Shown here: positions 41,903 to 50,808 of the stretch, one piece after another
Layout of the letters: every line of letters begins with the position of its first letter
Numbering within the stretch: position 1 is the stretch's first letter
From: Microbacterium nymphoidis
GTDB taxonomy: Bacteria; Actinomycetota; Actinomycetes; Actinomycetales; Microbacteriaceae
DNA: 64,000 nt
Assembly: GCF_021044885.1 (NCBI RefSeq)
Contig: NZ_JAJNOD010000001.1
Location: 1,364,001-1,428,000, forward strand
Direction: 5' to 3'
Program-made: the position numbers and the translations under genes
Notes under the pieces: model-generated
Told to the model about the DNA's origin: nothing
The model's input: only the letters and a program-made list of their open reading frames with translations
Databases searched by the model: none

Positions 41903-43021
41903 ATGCAAACCGATGTCGATAGCACACACCCACCAGCCCGGATCTGGTCCACGGTGCTGGGATTCGGATTCGTGACCGGGGCGATGATGCTCCTCCTGTT
42001 CGTGGTCGCCGGTATCCGAACGAACCTCACTGCGGCGGACTATTCACCGATGGCAATCGCCTCACTCACCGAGTGGCTCACGAATGTCGCGAATGACTCC
42101 GCCGATCATGTCGAGTTCAGCATGCCGCTGGTGGTCGCATCGGTCGCCGGGCTGACAGCCCTAGCGGCCAGCATCCCAAGGGTCACGATGACGAAGAACC
42201 TGTCCGTCCATGATGCCTTGGCACTGACGGTATGGCTCGCCACCATCGGGTTGCTCACCTGGGCCGCGCTCATTGTGTTCGTGTGGATTCGGGGAGGACT
42301 ATTCGATGGCATCGCTGTCCAAGGCTCGCTGGCGGCGGTTCCACCTGCGGCGATGATCAGCGTCGTTCTCTCGTTCATCGTCGGCCGTCTCTCCCTCCGA
42401 CCGTTGAACGAACAACTCGCGGTGACTCGAACACGGCTTCAGCAACTGCAGAGGATGGTCAACCCGAGCGCTGACCTCACGATTCCTGCGAGGCTGCGGC
42501 GAGCCTTGCGGGCCTCCGTACCAGTAGTCGGAGGATCCGCGGTCTCGGTAGTCGGCATCTCCGCGGTTCTGGTCTCGCTGTATGGCATGGCTCTCGGGCC
42601 TGCGGTGTCGTTCGCCGCAGCGTGTTCAGTCTTCGGAATTCTCACAAGTATGGTGGCTTCCGCCATCGCAGGGTTCCGCGCCCACGTCACGCCTCTCGGC
42701 GGCGAACGCGATGACGATAGCATCCGCGTCCGGCACCGCAATGCCCGTTGGGAGATGACGACGTGGGTGCTGGGAGCGGTGCTGACACTGACCATCACCG
42801 GTCCCGTGGTCCTCTCGGGTGCAGGAGGACTGGCAACTGCCATGTGGCTGTTCGTATCGCTCGGTGCAGTCGTGATTCGAGTGTCCACACGCCCATTCGT
42901 CGCCTTGGCGGAAGCGTCACGGGCCTCTGATCTTGCGAGCACGTTGCGCGCGGAGAAGCGGCTTGCCGACCTGATCGCCACGAGCGAGGCGCAGAGCAGC
43001 CTGTCCAAAGCCCTCGCATGA
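41903..43021 (+). CDS. Unknown polytopic membrane protein
   Basis: A 372-aa protein with about seven to eight membrane segments (for example WSTVLGFGFVTGAMMLLLFV, LTVWLATIGLLTWAALIVFV, MISVVLSFIVGRLSL, PVVGGSAVSVVGISAVLVSL and WVLGAVLTLTITGPVVL) and a soluble helical tail (LASTLRAEKRLADLIATSEA). I recognise no family. AAAGGAG lies seven bases before the ATG. It is divergent from the WXG/lipoprotein operon and could be part of the same system, but only position supports this. Confidence 0.75.
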   Translation: MQTDVDSTHPPARIWSTVLGFGFVTGAMMLLLFVVAGIRTNLTAADYSPMAIASLTEWLTNVANDSADHVEFSMPLVVASVAGLTALAASIPRVTMTKNLSVHDALALTVWLATIGLLTWAALIVFVWIRGGLFDGIAVQGSLAAVPPAAMISVVLSFIVGRLSLRPLNEQLAVTRTRLQQLQRMVNPSADLTIPARLRRALRASVPVVGGSAVSVVGISAVLVSLYGMALGPAVSFAAACSVFGILTSMVASAIAGFRAHVTPLGGERDDDSIRVRHRNARWEMTTWVLGAVLTLTITGPVVLSGAGGLATAMWLFVSLGAVVIRVSTRPFVALAEASRASDLASTLRAEKRLADLIATSEAQSSLSKALA

Positions 43022-43026
43022 ACTCC

Positions 43027-43060
43027 CGTGCGCCGCGGACCCCGAGGTCCGCGGCGCACG
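43027..43060. terminator. Perfect 15-bp bidirectional terminator
   Basis: A perfect 15-bp stem (43027-43041 with 43046-43060) and loop CCGA lie between the convergent ends of the unknown membrane protein gene and the sugar-binding protein gene. Confidence 0.85.
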
Positions 43061-43071
43061 TGAGTATCGGC

Positions 43072-44394
43072 TCACTCGAACAGGGCGTTCACCTGATCGT
43101 TCGCCGCGGTGAGAGACGACGCCGGGGCCTGACCGGAGAGAACCGCGTCCATCGCGGGCTTCATGATGCCGTCGATCTTGGCGGCGTTGTCGGTGATCGG
43201 GAAGAGGAACGTCGTGCCGTTGGTGACGTGCTGGAGGAAGGGCTCGACGTCCACGCCCTTCGCGGCGAACGCCTCCTTCGCCTTCTCCGCGGCGGACCCG
43301 ATCGCCGGGAAGACCACGGCGTGCTCACCGACCACGTCCTGACACGCGGCGGAGCCGAGGTACTCGACCCAGGAGATCGCCGCCTCCTTGTTCTTGGTTC
43401 CTGCCCAGATCGAGTCCGCGAGGCCGTTGAACATCGACGCGTTCTTGCCGGAGGGGCCTACCGGGGTCGGTGCGATGCCCACCTCGATCCCCTCGTAGCC
43501 GGTGTACTGACCGATCATCCACGACCCGTGGGCGTTGATCGCCGACTTCCCGGCGCCGAACGTGTCGGCCATGTTCGCACCCACGGTGGTCTCGAGCTTC
43601 GGCATGTAGCCCTTCTCGATGAGCCCGGCCCACCACGCGATCGTGTCCTGGAAGCGCTCGTCGTCGTAGTTGTAGTGGGTCCCCCACGGGTTCTTGTCGG
43701 TGTGGGTCCAGCCAGTCGTGCCCGTGAGGTAGCTCCACTCCGCCTGGCCGTTTCCGCCGCCCGAGTTGGCGAGGCCGAGACCGTAGACCGCCACGTTCTT
43801 CTTGTCGAACCCGGCTTCGTCGCCCCGTTTGCCGTTCTCGTCCACGGTGAGATGCGCGATGACCTTCTCGTACGTGCCGCCGTCGTCGGGGTTCCACGTG
43901 AGATTCGCCATGTCCGCATCGGTGAGCCCCGCATCGGCAAGCATCTCCTTGTTGTAGAACAGCGCGATGGTGTCCCAGTCCTTCGGCACGCCGTACCGGG
44001 TACCGTCCTGACCCACCCACAGGTCGGCGAGACCGTCGGCATAGTCGCCCATCTTGACATCGTCGAGCGGGACGAGCTGCTTGGTCTTCAGGAAGTCCGG
44101 GTACTTGGCCAGGTGGTCCGTGAAGACATCCGGCGCATTACCGGCCGCCATCGCGTTGGTCAGCTTGCTCCAGTAGTCGTCCCAGCCGAGCTGGGTGATT
44201 TTCACCGTGAGGTCGGGGTTCGCCGTGTGGAAGTCGTCGGCGCACTGCTGATAGGCGGGGAGCTGGTTCGAATCCCACAGCCAGTAGGTGATGGTGCCGG
44301 CCGAATCTGCACCATCACCGCCACCGGAACAGCCGGCGAGCGCGAGGGAGGTGGCGGAGAGAGCAACTGCGCCCATCAGGAACTTCTTCTTCAT
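43072..44394 (-). CDS. Sugar-binding lipoprotein of second ABC importer
   Basis: A 440-aa extracellular solute-binding protein (family 1) with lipobox LALAGC (cysteine 22). The body starts GTITYWLWDSNQLPAYQQC and contains the family segments VPKDWDTIALFYNKEML and AHGSWMIGQYTGYEG. AAAGGA precedes the ATG. It is third in the leftward operon, after both permeases, the reverse of the first sugar locus. Substrate is likely a sugar or glycoside. Confidence 0.93.
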   Translation of the reverse strand: MKKKFLMGAVALSATSLALAGCSGGGDGADSAGTITYWLWDSNQLPAYQQCADDFHTANPDLTVKITQLGWDDYWSKLTNAMAAGNAPDVFTDHLAKYPDFLKTKQLVPLDDVKMGDYADGLADLWVGQDGTRYGVPKDWDTIALFYNKEMLADAGLTDADMANLTWNPDDGGTYEKVIAHLTVDENGKRGDEAGFDKKNVAVYGLGLANSGGGNGQAEWSYLTGTTGWTHTDKNPWGTHYNYDDERFQDTIAWWAGLIEKGYMPKLETTVGANMADTFGAGKSAINAHGSWMIGQYTGYEGIEVGIAPTPVGPSGKNASMFNGLADSIWAGTKNKEAAISWVEYLGSAACQDVVGEHAVVFPAIGSAAEKAKEAFAAKGVDVEPFLQHVTNGTTFLFPITDNAAKIDGIMKPAMDAVLSGQAPASSLTAANDQVNALFE

Positions 44395-44427
44395 CGAGGG
44401 GTCCTTTCGAAGGTGATGCAGGGGTGA

Positions 44428-45345
44428 TTACTTCATGCCGGAGAAGCCGATCGAGTTGACGATCCGCTTCCCGAACGCGAGGAAGATGATGAGGACGGGC
44501 AGCGCCGAGACGAGGGTGGCGGCCATCAGACCGGACCAGTCCGGGGCGCCCTGCGGGGACTGGGACTTGAAGACACCGAGCCCCACCGTGAGCACGCGGG
44601 TGCTCTCGTCCGAGACCAGCAACGGCCAGAAGTACTCGTTCCATTGGCCGATGAAGGTCAGCAGTGCGAGCGTGGCGAGCGGAGCAGCCGCGTTGGGGAG
44701 CACGATCTGGAAGAAGATGCGCCAGTGCCGAGCGCCGTCGAGCATGGCCGCCTCCTCGACCTCCCGCGACATGTTCAGGAAGAACTGACGCATGAAGAAG
44801 ATCGCGAAGGGAGTCATGAACAGGTACGGCAGCACCAGTCCGAGCATCGTGCCGAGGAGTCCGAGGTTTCGCACCAGGAGGAAGTTCGGCAGGGCAGTGA
44901 AGATCGGCGGCACGAGAACGGTGGCCAGGAACAGGCCGAACACCTTGTCTCGGTGCCGCCACTGCAGGCGGGAGAAGGCGTAGGCGGCCATGGAGCTGAA
45001 GAACACCGCGCACACCGTGGTGATACCGGCGAACAGGAACGAATTGCCCAGGTACTGCCAGAAGTTGATGGAAGCGCCCGACCCGCCCTGCGCGATCGCC
45101 TCCGCGGGACTCTGCAGCCCGAACACCCGCTCATAGGCGCCGAAGTTGAACCCCACCGGCAGCAGGTCGGCGGACCCTGCCGCCAGCTTCGAGTTCAGCG
45201 AGAGGGAGGTACGCAACACCCAATAGAACGGCAGCAGGCTGACCGCCATCGCTACGGCGATGACGATCCAGGCGATGATGGAGCGCCCATCGCGCGGGCG
45301 GCGGCGGGCACGCCCCGGAACGACGATGTTCATGGTCTCGGTCAT
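44428..45345 (-). CDS. Sugar ABC transporter permease (MalG type), second locus
   Basis: A 305-aa permease with six membrane segments and the EAA loop EEAAMLDGARHWRIFFQIVLP. I chose the ATG at 45345 because GGAGAG lies four bases before it; a GTG at 45357, directly abutting the upstream stop, is possible. The N-terminal tail is basic (PGRARRRPRDGRS). It works with the MalF-type partner and a shared ATPase encoded elsewhere. Confidence 0.92.
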   Translation of the reverse strand: MTETMNIVVPGRARRRPRDGRSIIAWIVIAVAMAVSLLPFYWVLRTSLSLNSKLAAGSADLLPVGFNFGAYERVFGLQSPAEAIAQGGSGASINFWQYLGNSFLFAGITTVCAVFFSSMAAYAFSRLQWRHRDKVFGLFLATVLVPPIFTALPNFLLVRNLGLLGTMLGLVLPYLFMTPFAIFFMRQFFLNMSREVEEAAMLDGARHWRIFFQIVLPNAAAPLATLALLTFIGQWNEYFWPLLVSDESTRVLTVGLGVFKSQSPQGAPDWSGLMAATLVSALPVLIIFLAFGKRIVNSIGFSGMK

Positions 45346-45357
45346 GGTGCTCTCCAC

Positions 45358-46305
45358 TCAGTCCAGATCCGACTCGTTGCCGCGCAGGAACTTCATCTGC
45401 AGCGCGGCCACGATGGCGAGGATGACGAACAGGATCGCGGCGAGAGCGGATCCGTAGCCGAAGTCCTGCTCGTTGAACGCGCGCTGGAAGATGTAGTACT
45501 GCAGCACGCGACTCGCATTGACGGGGCCGCCCGCGGTGGTGACGGCCACGGTGTCGAACACCTGGAACGATCCGGTCACGGTCACCACAAGGACGAGCGC
45601 GAGGACGGGACGCAGCAGCGGCAGCGTGATGCGTGAGAAGGTGCGCCAGGGCCCTGCGCCGTCGATGGCCGCGGCCTCGTAGACGGTGCTGGGGATGGCC
45701 TGCAGGCCGGCGAAGATCAGCAGCGCTGTGTAGCCGACATGACGCCAGGTGTTGATGAGCGCCTGCGTCGGAATCGCCCACTCCTGATTGCCGAAGAACG
45801 CGATCCGCGGTAGCCCGATCCAGTCGATCACCTGGTTGACGATGCCGATCTGGTAGTCGAGCATCCAGAACCACAGCAGCGCGGCGATCACGTTGGCCAT
45901 GAGGTACGGCATCAGCAGCGTGCCGCGCACGAACGTGGACTTGGCCACTCGCTGCATCAGCACCGCCAGCAGCAGCGCGATCGAGGTCTGCAGGACGATG
46001 TTGATGACGACGTACTCGATGGTCACCACCAGCGCGTTCCAGAACAGCGGGTCCTGGGCGATGCGCTCGTAATTGCGGGTGCCGATCCATTCCGGCTCGC
46101 CCAGGATGCTGTACTCCGTGAAGCTCAGGTAGAGCCCGCGCGCGGTGGGGACCACGTAGAACAGCAGGAGGCCGATGAGGGCCGGTGCGATGAAGAGGAG
46201 GGCGATCCGCACATCGCTGCGCGAACGCCTTCTGCCCGATCCGCCGGCCCTGCTCCGAGCCGCCTGCTGAGCCGTGGCGGCTCGTAGCGTCTGTGTGTTC
46301 GTCAT
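45358..46305 (-). CDS. Sugar ABC transporter permease (MalF type), second locus
   Basis: A 315-aa permease: a basic N-terminal tail (RSRAGGSGRRRSRSD), six membrane segments and the EAA loop YEAAAIDGAGPWRTFSRITLP. CGGAGT precedes the ATG at 46305. It is the first gene of the leftward operon and is divergent from the Gfo/Idh oxidoreductase gene, with a 151-bp control region between them. Confidence 0.92.
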   Translation of the reverse strand: MTNTQTLRAATAQQAARSRAGGSGRRRSRSDVRIALLFIAPALIGLLLFYVVPTARGLYLSFTEYSILGEPEWIGTRNYERIAQDPLFWNALVVTIEYVVINIVLQTSIALLLAVLMQRVAKSTFVRGTLLMPYLMANVIAALLWFWMLDYQIGIVNQVIDWIGLPRIAFFGNQEWAIPTQALINTWRHVGYTALLIFAGLQAIPSTVYEAAAIDGAGPWRTFSRITLPLLRPVLALVLVVTVTGSFQVFDTVAVTTAGGPVNASRVLQYYIFQRAFNEQDFGYGSALAAILFVILAIVAALQMKFLRGNESDLD

Positions 46306-46420
46306 CCGTACTCCGTTGTCAGTTGAACGACCTCTCGGGCAAGCTACACGCGTAACCAGCATGAGCGCAAGGGTCAGTTTTGCCCGTAATTTCAAGCGCG
46401 TCGACTGCGTAAATTGGTTC

Positions 46421-46456
46421 TTGACTCGTGTAACCGACGAGTGCCAGACTCACCGC
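46421..46456 (+). promoter_or_regulatory. Leaderless promoter of the second Gfo/Idh gene
   Basis: TTGACT (46421-46426) and CAGACT (46445-46450) are 18 nt apart. The ATG at 46457 is 6 nt after the -10 box and there is no Shine-Dalgarno, so translation probably starts at the first transcribed base. Confidence 0.6.
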
Positions 46457-47683
46457 ATGACCACACCCCGCCCCTTCTCGCTCGGCATCGTCGGTGCCGG
46501 GCAGTTCTCCGGCCAGTTCTCCAAGCTCTGGCACGCCCACCCCCTCGTGACGGACATCTTCGTGACGGACCTGCTCCCCGAGCGCGCCGAAGCGCTCGTG
46601 GAACGACAGAGCCTCGCCGGCACGTTCGCAACGTTCGCAACGTTCGACGAGATGCTCGCCAGCGATGTCGATGCCGTCGCGATCTTCACCCAGCGCTGGA
46701 CCCACGGCCCGCTCGTGGTGCAGGCGCTGCGTGCCGGCAAGCACGTGTACTCGGCCGTGCCGATGGCGTTCACCGTCGAGGAGGTCTCTGACATCATCGA
46801 CGCCGTTCGCGAGACCGGCCTGACGTACATGATGGGCGAGACCAGCTACTACAACCCGGCCACGGTGTACGGCCGCAAGCAGCGCGAATCCGGCGCCTTC
46901 GGACGCATCTTCTACGCCGAGGGCGACTACGTCCACGACATGGACCTCGGCTTCTACGCCGCTTACGAGTACAGCGGCGGCGAGGCGTGGAAGAGCACGG
47001 CCAGCTATCCGCCCATGCACTACCCGACGCACGCGATCGGCGGCGTCCTCGGCGCCACCGGCGGTCATGCCGTCAGCGTGAGCTGCATCGGCGTGCGCGA
47101 TGACCGCGGCGACGGCGTCTTCGACAAGGACATCAGCATGTTCGACAACGACTTCTCCAACGCCACCGCGCTCTTCGAGATGGCCGATGGCGGATCGATG
47201 CGCATCAACGAGTTCCGTCGCGTCGGGTACCCGTCGCACCTTCGCGAGAGCCGCTTCCGCATCTTCGGCACCGAGGGCAGCTTCGAGCAGCTCGTGGCGA
47301 CCTCGGTCTGGCAGAACAAGGAGGGGTGGACCGACATCACCGCCGACCTGGAGTCACGCCCGAGCATGAGCCTCGACGACCCGTCGCTGGCGGATGTCGA
47401 CCCGGCGCTGCGGGACGCGTTCGTCTCGGGACTCGCCCCGGTGCACGACGCCGGCCGCCTTCCCGCCGAACTGCAGGGGCTGCCCAACGGCCACGAGGGC
47501 AGCCACCACTTCCTCGTCGACGACTTCGCCCGCGCCGTGGCCTACGGGACGATCCCGACCGTCAATGCGTGGGAAGCCGCCCGCTACACGGTGCCGGGCA
47601 TCATCGCTCACCAGTCCGCGCTGCGCGGCGGCGAGCGACTGCCGGTTCCGGACTTCGGCGACGCTCCGGAGTCACTGTCCTGA
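46457..47683 (+). CDS. Gfo/Idh/MocA family oxidoreductase, second locus
   Basis: A 408-aa sugar dehydrogenase-like protein. The Rossmann motif is SLGIVGAGQFSGQF; at the position of the usual EKP it has SAVPMAFT (in HVYSAVPMAFTVEEV), so the catalytic lysine is missing. The C-terminal domain is long, with GETSYYNPATVYGRKQRE. It may have an altered or non-dehydrogenase role such as a hydrolase using NAD as cofactor. It faces the importer and precedes the LacI gene. Confidence 0.87.
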   Translation: MTTPRPFSLGIVGAGQFSGQFSKLWHAHPLVTDIFVTDLLPERAEALVERQSLAGTFATFATFDEMLASDVDAVAIFTQRWTHGPLVVQALRAGKHVYSAVPMAFTVEEVSDIIDAVRETGLTYMMGETSYYNPATVYGRKQRESGAFGRIFYAEGDYVHDMDLGFYAAYEYSGGEAWKSTASYPPMHYPTHAIGGVLGATGGHAVSVSCIGVRDDRGDGVFDKDISMFDNDFSNATALFEMADGGSMRINEFRRVGYPSHLRESRFRIFGTEGSFEQLVATSVWQNKEGWTDITADLESRPSMSLDDPSLADVDPALRDAFVSGLAPVHDAGRLPAELQGLPNGHEGSHHFLVDDFARAVAYGTIPTVNAWEAARYTVPGIIAHQSALRGGERLPVPDFGDAPESLS

Positions 47684-47688
47684 TGCTC

Positions 47689-47726
47689 GCCCGGCGGCGC
47701 GGTGCCCACGCGTCGCGCCGCCGGGC
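47689..47726. terminator. 13-bp hairpin between the oxidoreductase and LacI genes
   Basis: GCCCGGCGGCGCG (47689-47701) pairs perfectly with CGCGCCGCCGGGC (47714-47726) around a 12-nt loop, 6 bp after the oxidoreductase stop. Confidence 0.8.
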
Positions 47727-47747
47727 AGCGGACCTAGACTGATCGAC

Positions 47748-48767
47748 GTGTCGCCCCGAGACCAGCAGAACGCGCGTGCGCGAGCCACGCGAGACGACGT
47801 CGCGCGGCTGGCCGGGGTCAGCAGCGCCGTCGTCAGCTACGTGGTGAACGAGACCAAGCACGTCTCCCCTGCCACGGCGGCGCGTGTGCGCGATGCGATC
47901 GAGATGCTCGGCTACCAGCCGAATCCCGCCGCGCGAGCTTTGCGCCTCGGCTCGACCGAGGCCATCGGCCTGGTGCTGCCGAGTCTCGCCAACCCCCTGT
48001 TCGCGGGATTGGCCGAGGAGGTGGAGCGGGAGGCCACACGGCATGGCCTGGACGTGCTCATCGCCACGACCGACATCACCGGCGACGACGGCATGAGCCA
48101 CATCCGCCACTTCGCCCGGCGACGCGTCGACGGCGTGCTCCTCTGCACCCCCATGTCCGATGCCGCGCTGGCGCCCCTGCGTCAGGCGGGCGTGCCGATC
48201 GTCTTCCTCAATGCGTCGATGGTTCACGGGATCGACGCGATCGGCGTCGACCTGGAGGCCGGCGCCCGGCTGGCCGTGGACCACCTCGCCGATCACGGAC
48301 ACCGCCGCATCGGACTGGTGATCGGCACCTACCGTGACGGCACCCGGGATGCCCGCGAGGACGGCTGGCGCGCGGCGCTGGACGAACGCGGGCTCGAAGC
48401 CGGCCCCGTGCTCCGTGTGGAGTTCGGCATGGCCGACGGGTACCGCGCCGGGCACGAGTTCGCCGACATGTCCGACCGGCCGCCTGCGGTCTTCCTCAGC
48501 GCGGACCAGCAGGCCATCGGCTTCCTGCGCGCACTGGCGGAGCGCGGCGTTCGCGTTCCCCAGGACATCGCCGTCGCCTCGTTCGACGGCAGCCCGCTCG
48601 GACGGTACACGTGGCCGTCGCTCACCTCGGTGAGCCAGCCGATCCAGGAGATGGCGCGCGCCGCCGTGAACGCCATCGTCCATCACGACGAGCACACCGC
48701 ATACACCGGCTTCACCCCCACGCTCGTCACGCGCGAGTCGTGCGGCTGCGAACCCTCCGCTTCATAG
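47748..48767 (+). CDS. LacI family transcriptional regulator
   Basis: A 339-aa repressor from a GTG start. The helix-turn-helix is ATRDDVARLAGVSSAVVSYVV with the hinge ATAARVRDAIEMLGYQPNPAARAL; the sugar-sensor domain follows (AIGLVLPSLANPLFAGLAEE). A TAGACT box lies 7 nt before the GTG, so the message is probably leaderless. It likely represses the importer and oxidoreductase genes upstream. The stop TAG is supplied by the 59-bp palindrome E. Confidence 0.92.
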   Translation: MSPRDQQNARARATRDDVARLAGVSSAVVSYVVNETKHVSPATAARVRDAIEMLGYQPNPAARALRLGSTEAIGLVLPSLANPLFAGLAEEVEREATRHGLDVLIATTDITGDDGMSHIRHFARRRVDGVLLCTPMSDAALAPLRQAGVPIVFLNASMVHGIDAIGVDLEAGARLAVDHLADHGHRRIGLVIGTYRDGTRDAREDGWRAALDERGLEAGPVLRVEFGMADGYRAGHEFADMSDRPPAVFLSADQQAIGFLRALAERGVRVPQDIAVASFDGSPLGRYTWPSLTSVSQPIQEMARAAVNAIVHHDEHTAYTGFTPTLVTRESCGCEPSAS

Positions 48768-48819
48768 CGCGCGAATGGACGCTATTGGGCGGGAATTCGG
48801 TCACATTGCGCGCAATGAA
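48761..48819. repeat. 59-bp palindromic repeat, copy E
   Basis: Starts TTCATAGCGCGC and ends GCGCGCAATGAA. Its TAG (48765-48767) is the stop codon of the LacI gene. It lies between the convergent LacI and SDR genes. Confidence 0.85.
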
Positions 48820-48824
48820 AGCAA

Positions 48825-49601
48825 TCAGTGGACCGAGAACCCGCCATCCACCGCGATCGCCTGGCCGGTGACATAGGCCGAGCCCGCACCGGCGAGGAAG
48901 ACCGCAGCGGCGGCGAAGTCCTCCGGCCGTCCATTGCGACCCACCGTGGTGCGGGCCGCGAGCGCGGCGACGGTCGCCGGGTTCGACGACAACCGGGTGT
49001 TAAGCGGGGTGGGAACGAAGCCCGGGATCAGTGCGTTCGAGGTGACGCCGTGCGACGACCACGCCTCGGACTGCACCCGCGCCAGTCCCTCGACCGCAGC
49101 CTTCGATACCCCGTACGCGCCGCTGTTGGCGAAGGGTCGCTGCGCCTGCTGTGAGCTGACGTGGATGAGTCGCCCGTAACCCCGCTCGATCATCGCGGGC
49201 GCGAAGCGCTGACCCAGGAGGAAGGGCGCATCGAGGTTGACCGCCATCGTGGCGTCCCACACAGCCTCGTCGATCTCGCTCATCGGTGGCCGGAGATTGA
49301 TGCCCGCCGCCGTCACAAGGATGTCGGGCCCGCCGAACCGCTCGGTCACCTCGTCGGCGATCGCCGTCACGCCATCACGCGTCGCGACGTCGCCGACGAC
49401 TGTGGCCGCATCGAATCCCGCCGCACGAATGCGCTCGGCGGCCTCCGCCAGCACGTCGGCGCGCCGGGCGACGAGGATCGTCCGTGCGCCGGCCCCGGCC
49501 AGGGCGTGTGCGATCCCCTCGCCGATTCCGGAGCTTCCGCCCGTGACCACGGCGGTGCGCCCGGCAAGGGAGAACAGACCGGCGAGGTACGCATCACTCA
49601 T
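48825..49601 (-). CDS. SDR family oxidoreductase (gluconate 5-dehydrogenase-like)
   Basis: A 258-aa short-chain dehydrogenase. The cofactor motif is TGGSSGIGEGIA (residues about 20-31), NAG appears as TAAGINLRPP, and the catalytic S-Y-K are in HVSSQQAQRPFANSGAYGVSK. The closing DGGFSVH is typical. It may act in sugar-acid metabolism with the neighbouring sugar locus; specificity is not visible. A TAGCCT box lies exactly 6 nt before the ATG, suggesting a leaderless transcript. Confidence 0.91.
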   Translation of the reverse strand: MSDAYLAGLFSLAGRTAVVTGGSSGIGEGIAHALAGAGARTILVARRADVLAEAAERIRAAGFDAATVVGDVATRDGVTAIADEVTERFGGPDILVTAAGINLRPPMSEIDEAVWDATMAVNLDAPFLLGQRFAPAMIERGYGRLIHVSSQQAQRPFANSGAYGVSKAAVEGLARVQSEAWSSHGVTSNALIPGFVPTPLNTRLSSNPATVAALAARTTVGRNGRPEDFAAAAVFLAGAGSAYVTGQAIAVDGGFSVH

Positions 49602-49654
49602 ACGTCGAGGCTATGCCACCGTCGGAGCCGCCTCGTCCCGTGATTCCGTTCGAA

Positions 49655-49690
49655 TTGATTTTGATAATCATTATCAATACGCTCAACGGG
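49655..49690 (+). promoter_or_regulatory. Fur-type box forming the promoter spacer of the iron uptake operon
   Basis: The near-palindrome TTGATAATCATTATCAA (49661-49677) is a textbook Fur-family box. It fills exactly the 17-nt spacer between TTGATT (-35, 49655-49660) and TACGCT (-10, 49678-49683). The GTG start at 49690 is 6 nt after the -10 box, so the message is probably leaderless. A bound Fur-type (or DtxR/Zur-like) repressor would cover the whole promoter. Control by iron is inferred; zinc cannot be excluded. Confidence 0.82.
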
Positions 49691-50808
49691 TGCCCCTCAC
49701 CGTCCTCCGCAGCCGACGCTCTCCTTCCCGCCCCGCCGCGAAAGAGAGCGCACGACGGCGAGCACAGCGGCGGACCACGGTCATCTGCACACTGCTCGTG
49801 GCGGCGATCTGCGCGCTCGTCGTGGTCTCGGGCGCCGTCGGCTCGGTCCACGTCGATCCGGGGCAGGCCGCCCGTATCGTGATCGGTCACCTGGCCCCGG
49901 GCATGCCCTGGATGTCCGACGGATCGCTGACCGCCCTGCAGGACCAGGCGGTGTGGCAGTTCCGGCTTCCCCGTGCGCTTCTGGCGGGCCTGTCCGGCGC
50001 GGGGCTCGCCCTCGCCGGCGCCCTCATGCAGGTGACGGTGCGAAACCCGCTGGCGGAGCCCTACATCCTCGGCGTCTCCTCGGGAGCCAGCGTCGGTGCC
50101 GTCGGCGTGATCGTCTTCGGATCCGCCGCCCTCGGCGGTGTGTCGGTGAACGTCGCGGCGTTCGCGGGCGCTCTGGCGGCGTGCGCGTGCGTGGCCACGC
50201 TGGCGCGCAGAGACGGCACGCTCTCCCCCACCCGCATGATCCTCGCCGGGGTGGCGCTGGGCACCCTGCTCAGCGCCGTGACCAGCTACCTGACGATCTC
50301 CACCAATGCCCAGAATGTCGTGAGCGTGCTGTTCTTCCTTCTCGGAAGCGTGTCGGCGGCCACGATGAGCAGCCTCGTCGGGCCGGCCATCGCCCTCGCG
50401 GTCGCCTGCGTCTTCGCGGCGGTGCTGTCGCGGTCCCTGAACGCCCTGATGACCGGTGACGAGTCGGCCGTCTCGCTCGGGGTGAACGCAACGCGCCTGC
50501 GCGGCCTCCTGCTGGTCGTCGCGTCGCTGCTGACGGGAACGGTGGTCTCGGTCGCCGGAGGAATCGGCTTCGTCGGCCTGGTCGTCCCCCACATCGCCCG
50601 CATCCTCGTGGGCGCCGATCATCGGCGGATGATCCCGGTCACCGTGCTTGCGGGGGCGGTGTTCCTCATGATCACCGACCTGCTCGCTCGCACCGTCGCG
50701 CAGCCGACGGAGATTCCGCTCGGAATCCTCACCGCCTTCGTCGGAGCGCCGTTCTTCCTCTGGCTGATGCGGCGCGGTGGCGCCGAGAAGGCGGGGTTCG
50801 GGCGATGA
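49690..50808 (+). CDS. FecCD/BtuC family iron-siderophore permease
   Basis: A 372-aa permease with about ten membrane segments. Family motifs are RLPRALLAGLSGAGLALAGA, VRNPLAEPYILGVSSGAS, the coupling loop ATRLRGLLLVVASLLTGT and GFVGLVVPHIAR. The basic N-terminal tail (RSRRSPSRPAAKESARRR) is cytoplasmic. It imports an iron chelate, heme or corrinoid; the Fur-type box favours iron. The first gene of a five-gene operon with overlaps at several junctions; it overlaps the ATPase gene by ATGA. Confidence 0.92.
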   Translation: MPLTVLRSRRSPSRPAAKESARRRAQRRTTVICTLLVAAICALVVVSGAVGSVHVDPGQAARIVIGHLAPGMPWMSDGSLTALQDQAVWQFRLPRALLAGLSGAGLALAGALMQVTVRNPLAEPYILGVSSGASVGAVGVIVFGSAALGGVSVNVAAFAGALAACACVATLARRDGTLSPTRMILAGVALGTLLSAVTSYLTISTNAQNVVSVLFFLLGSVSAATMSSLVGPAIALAVACVFAAVLSRSLNALMTGDESAVSLGVNATRLRGLLLVVASLLTGTVVSVAGGIGFVGLVVPHIARILVGADHRRMIPVTVLAGAVFLMITDLLARTVAQPTEIPLGILTAFVGAPFFLWLMRRGGAEKAGFGR

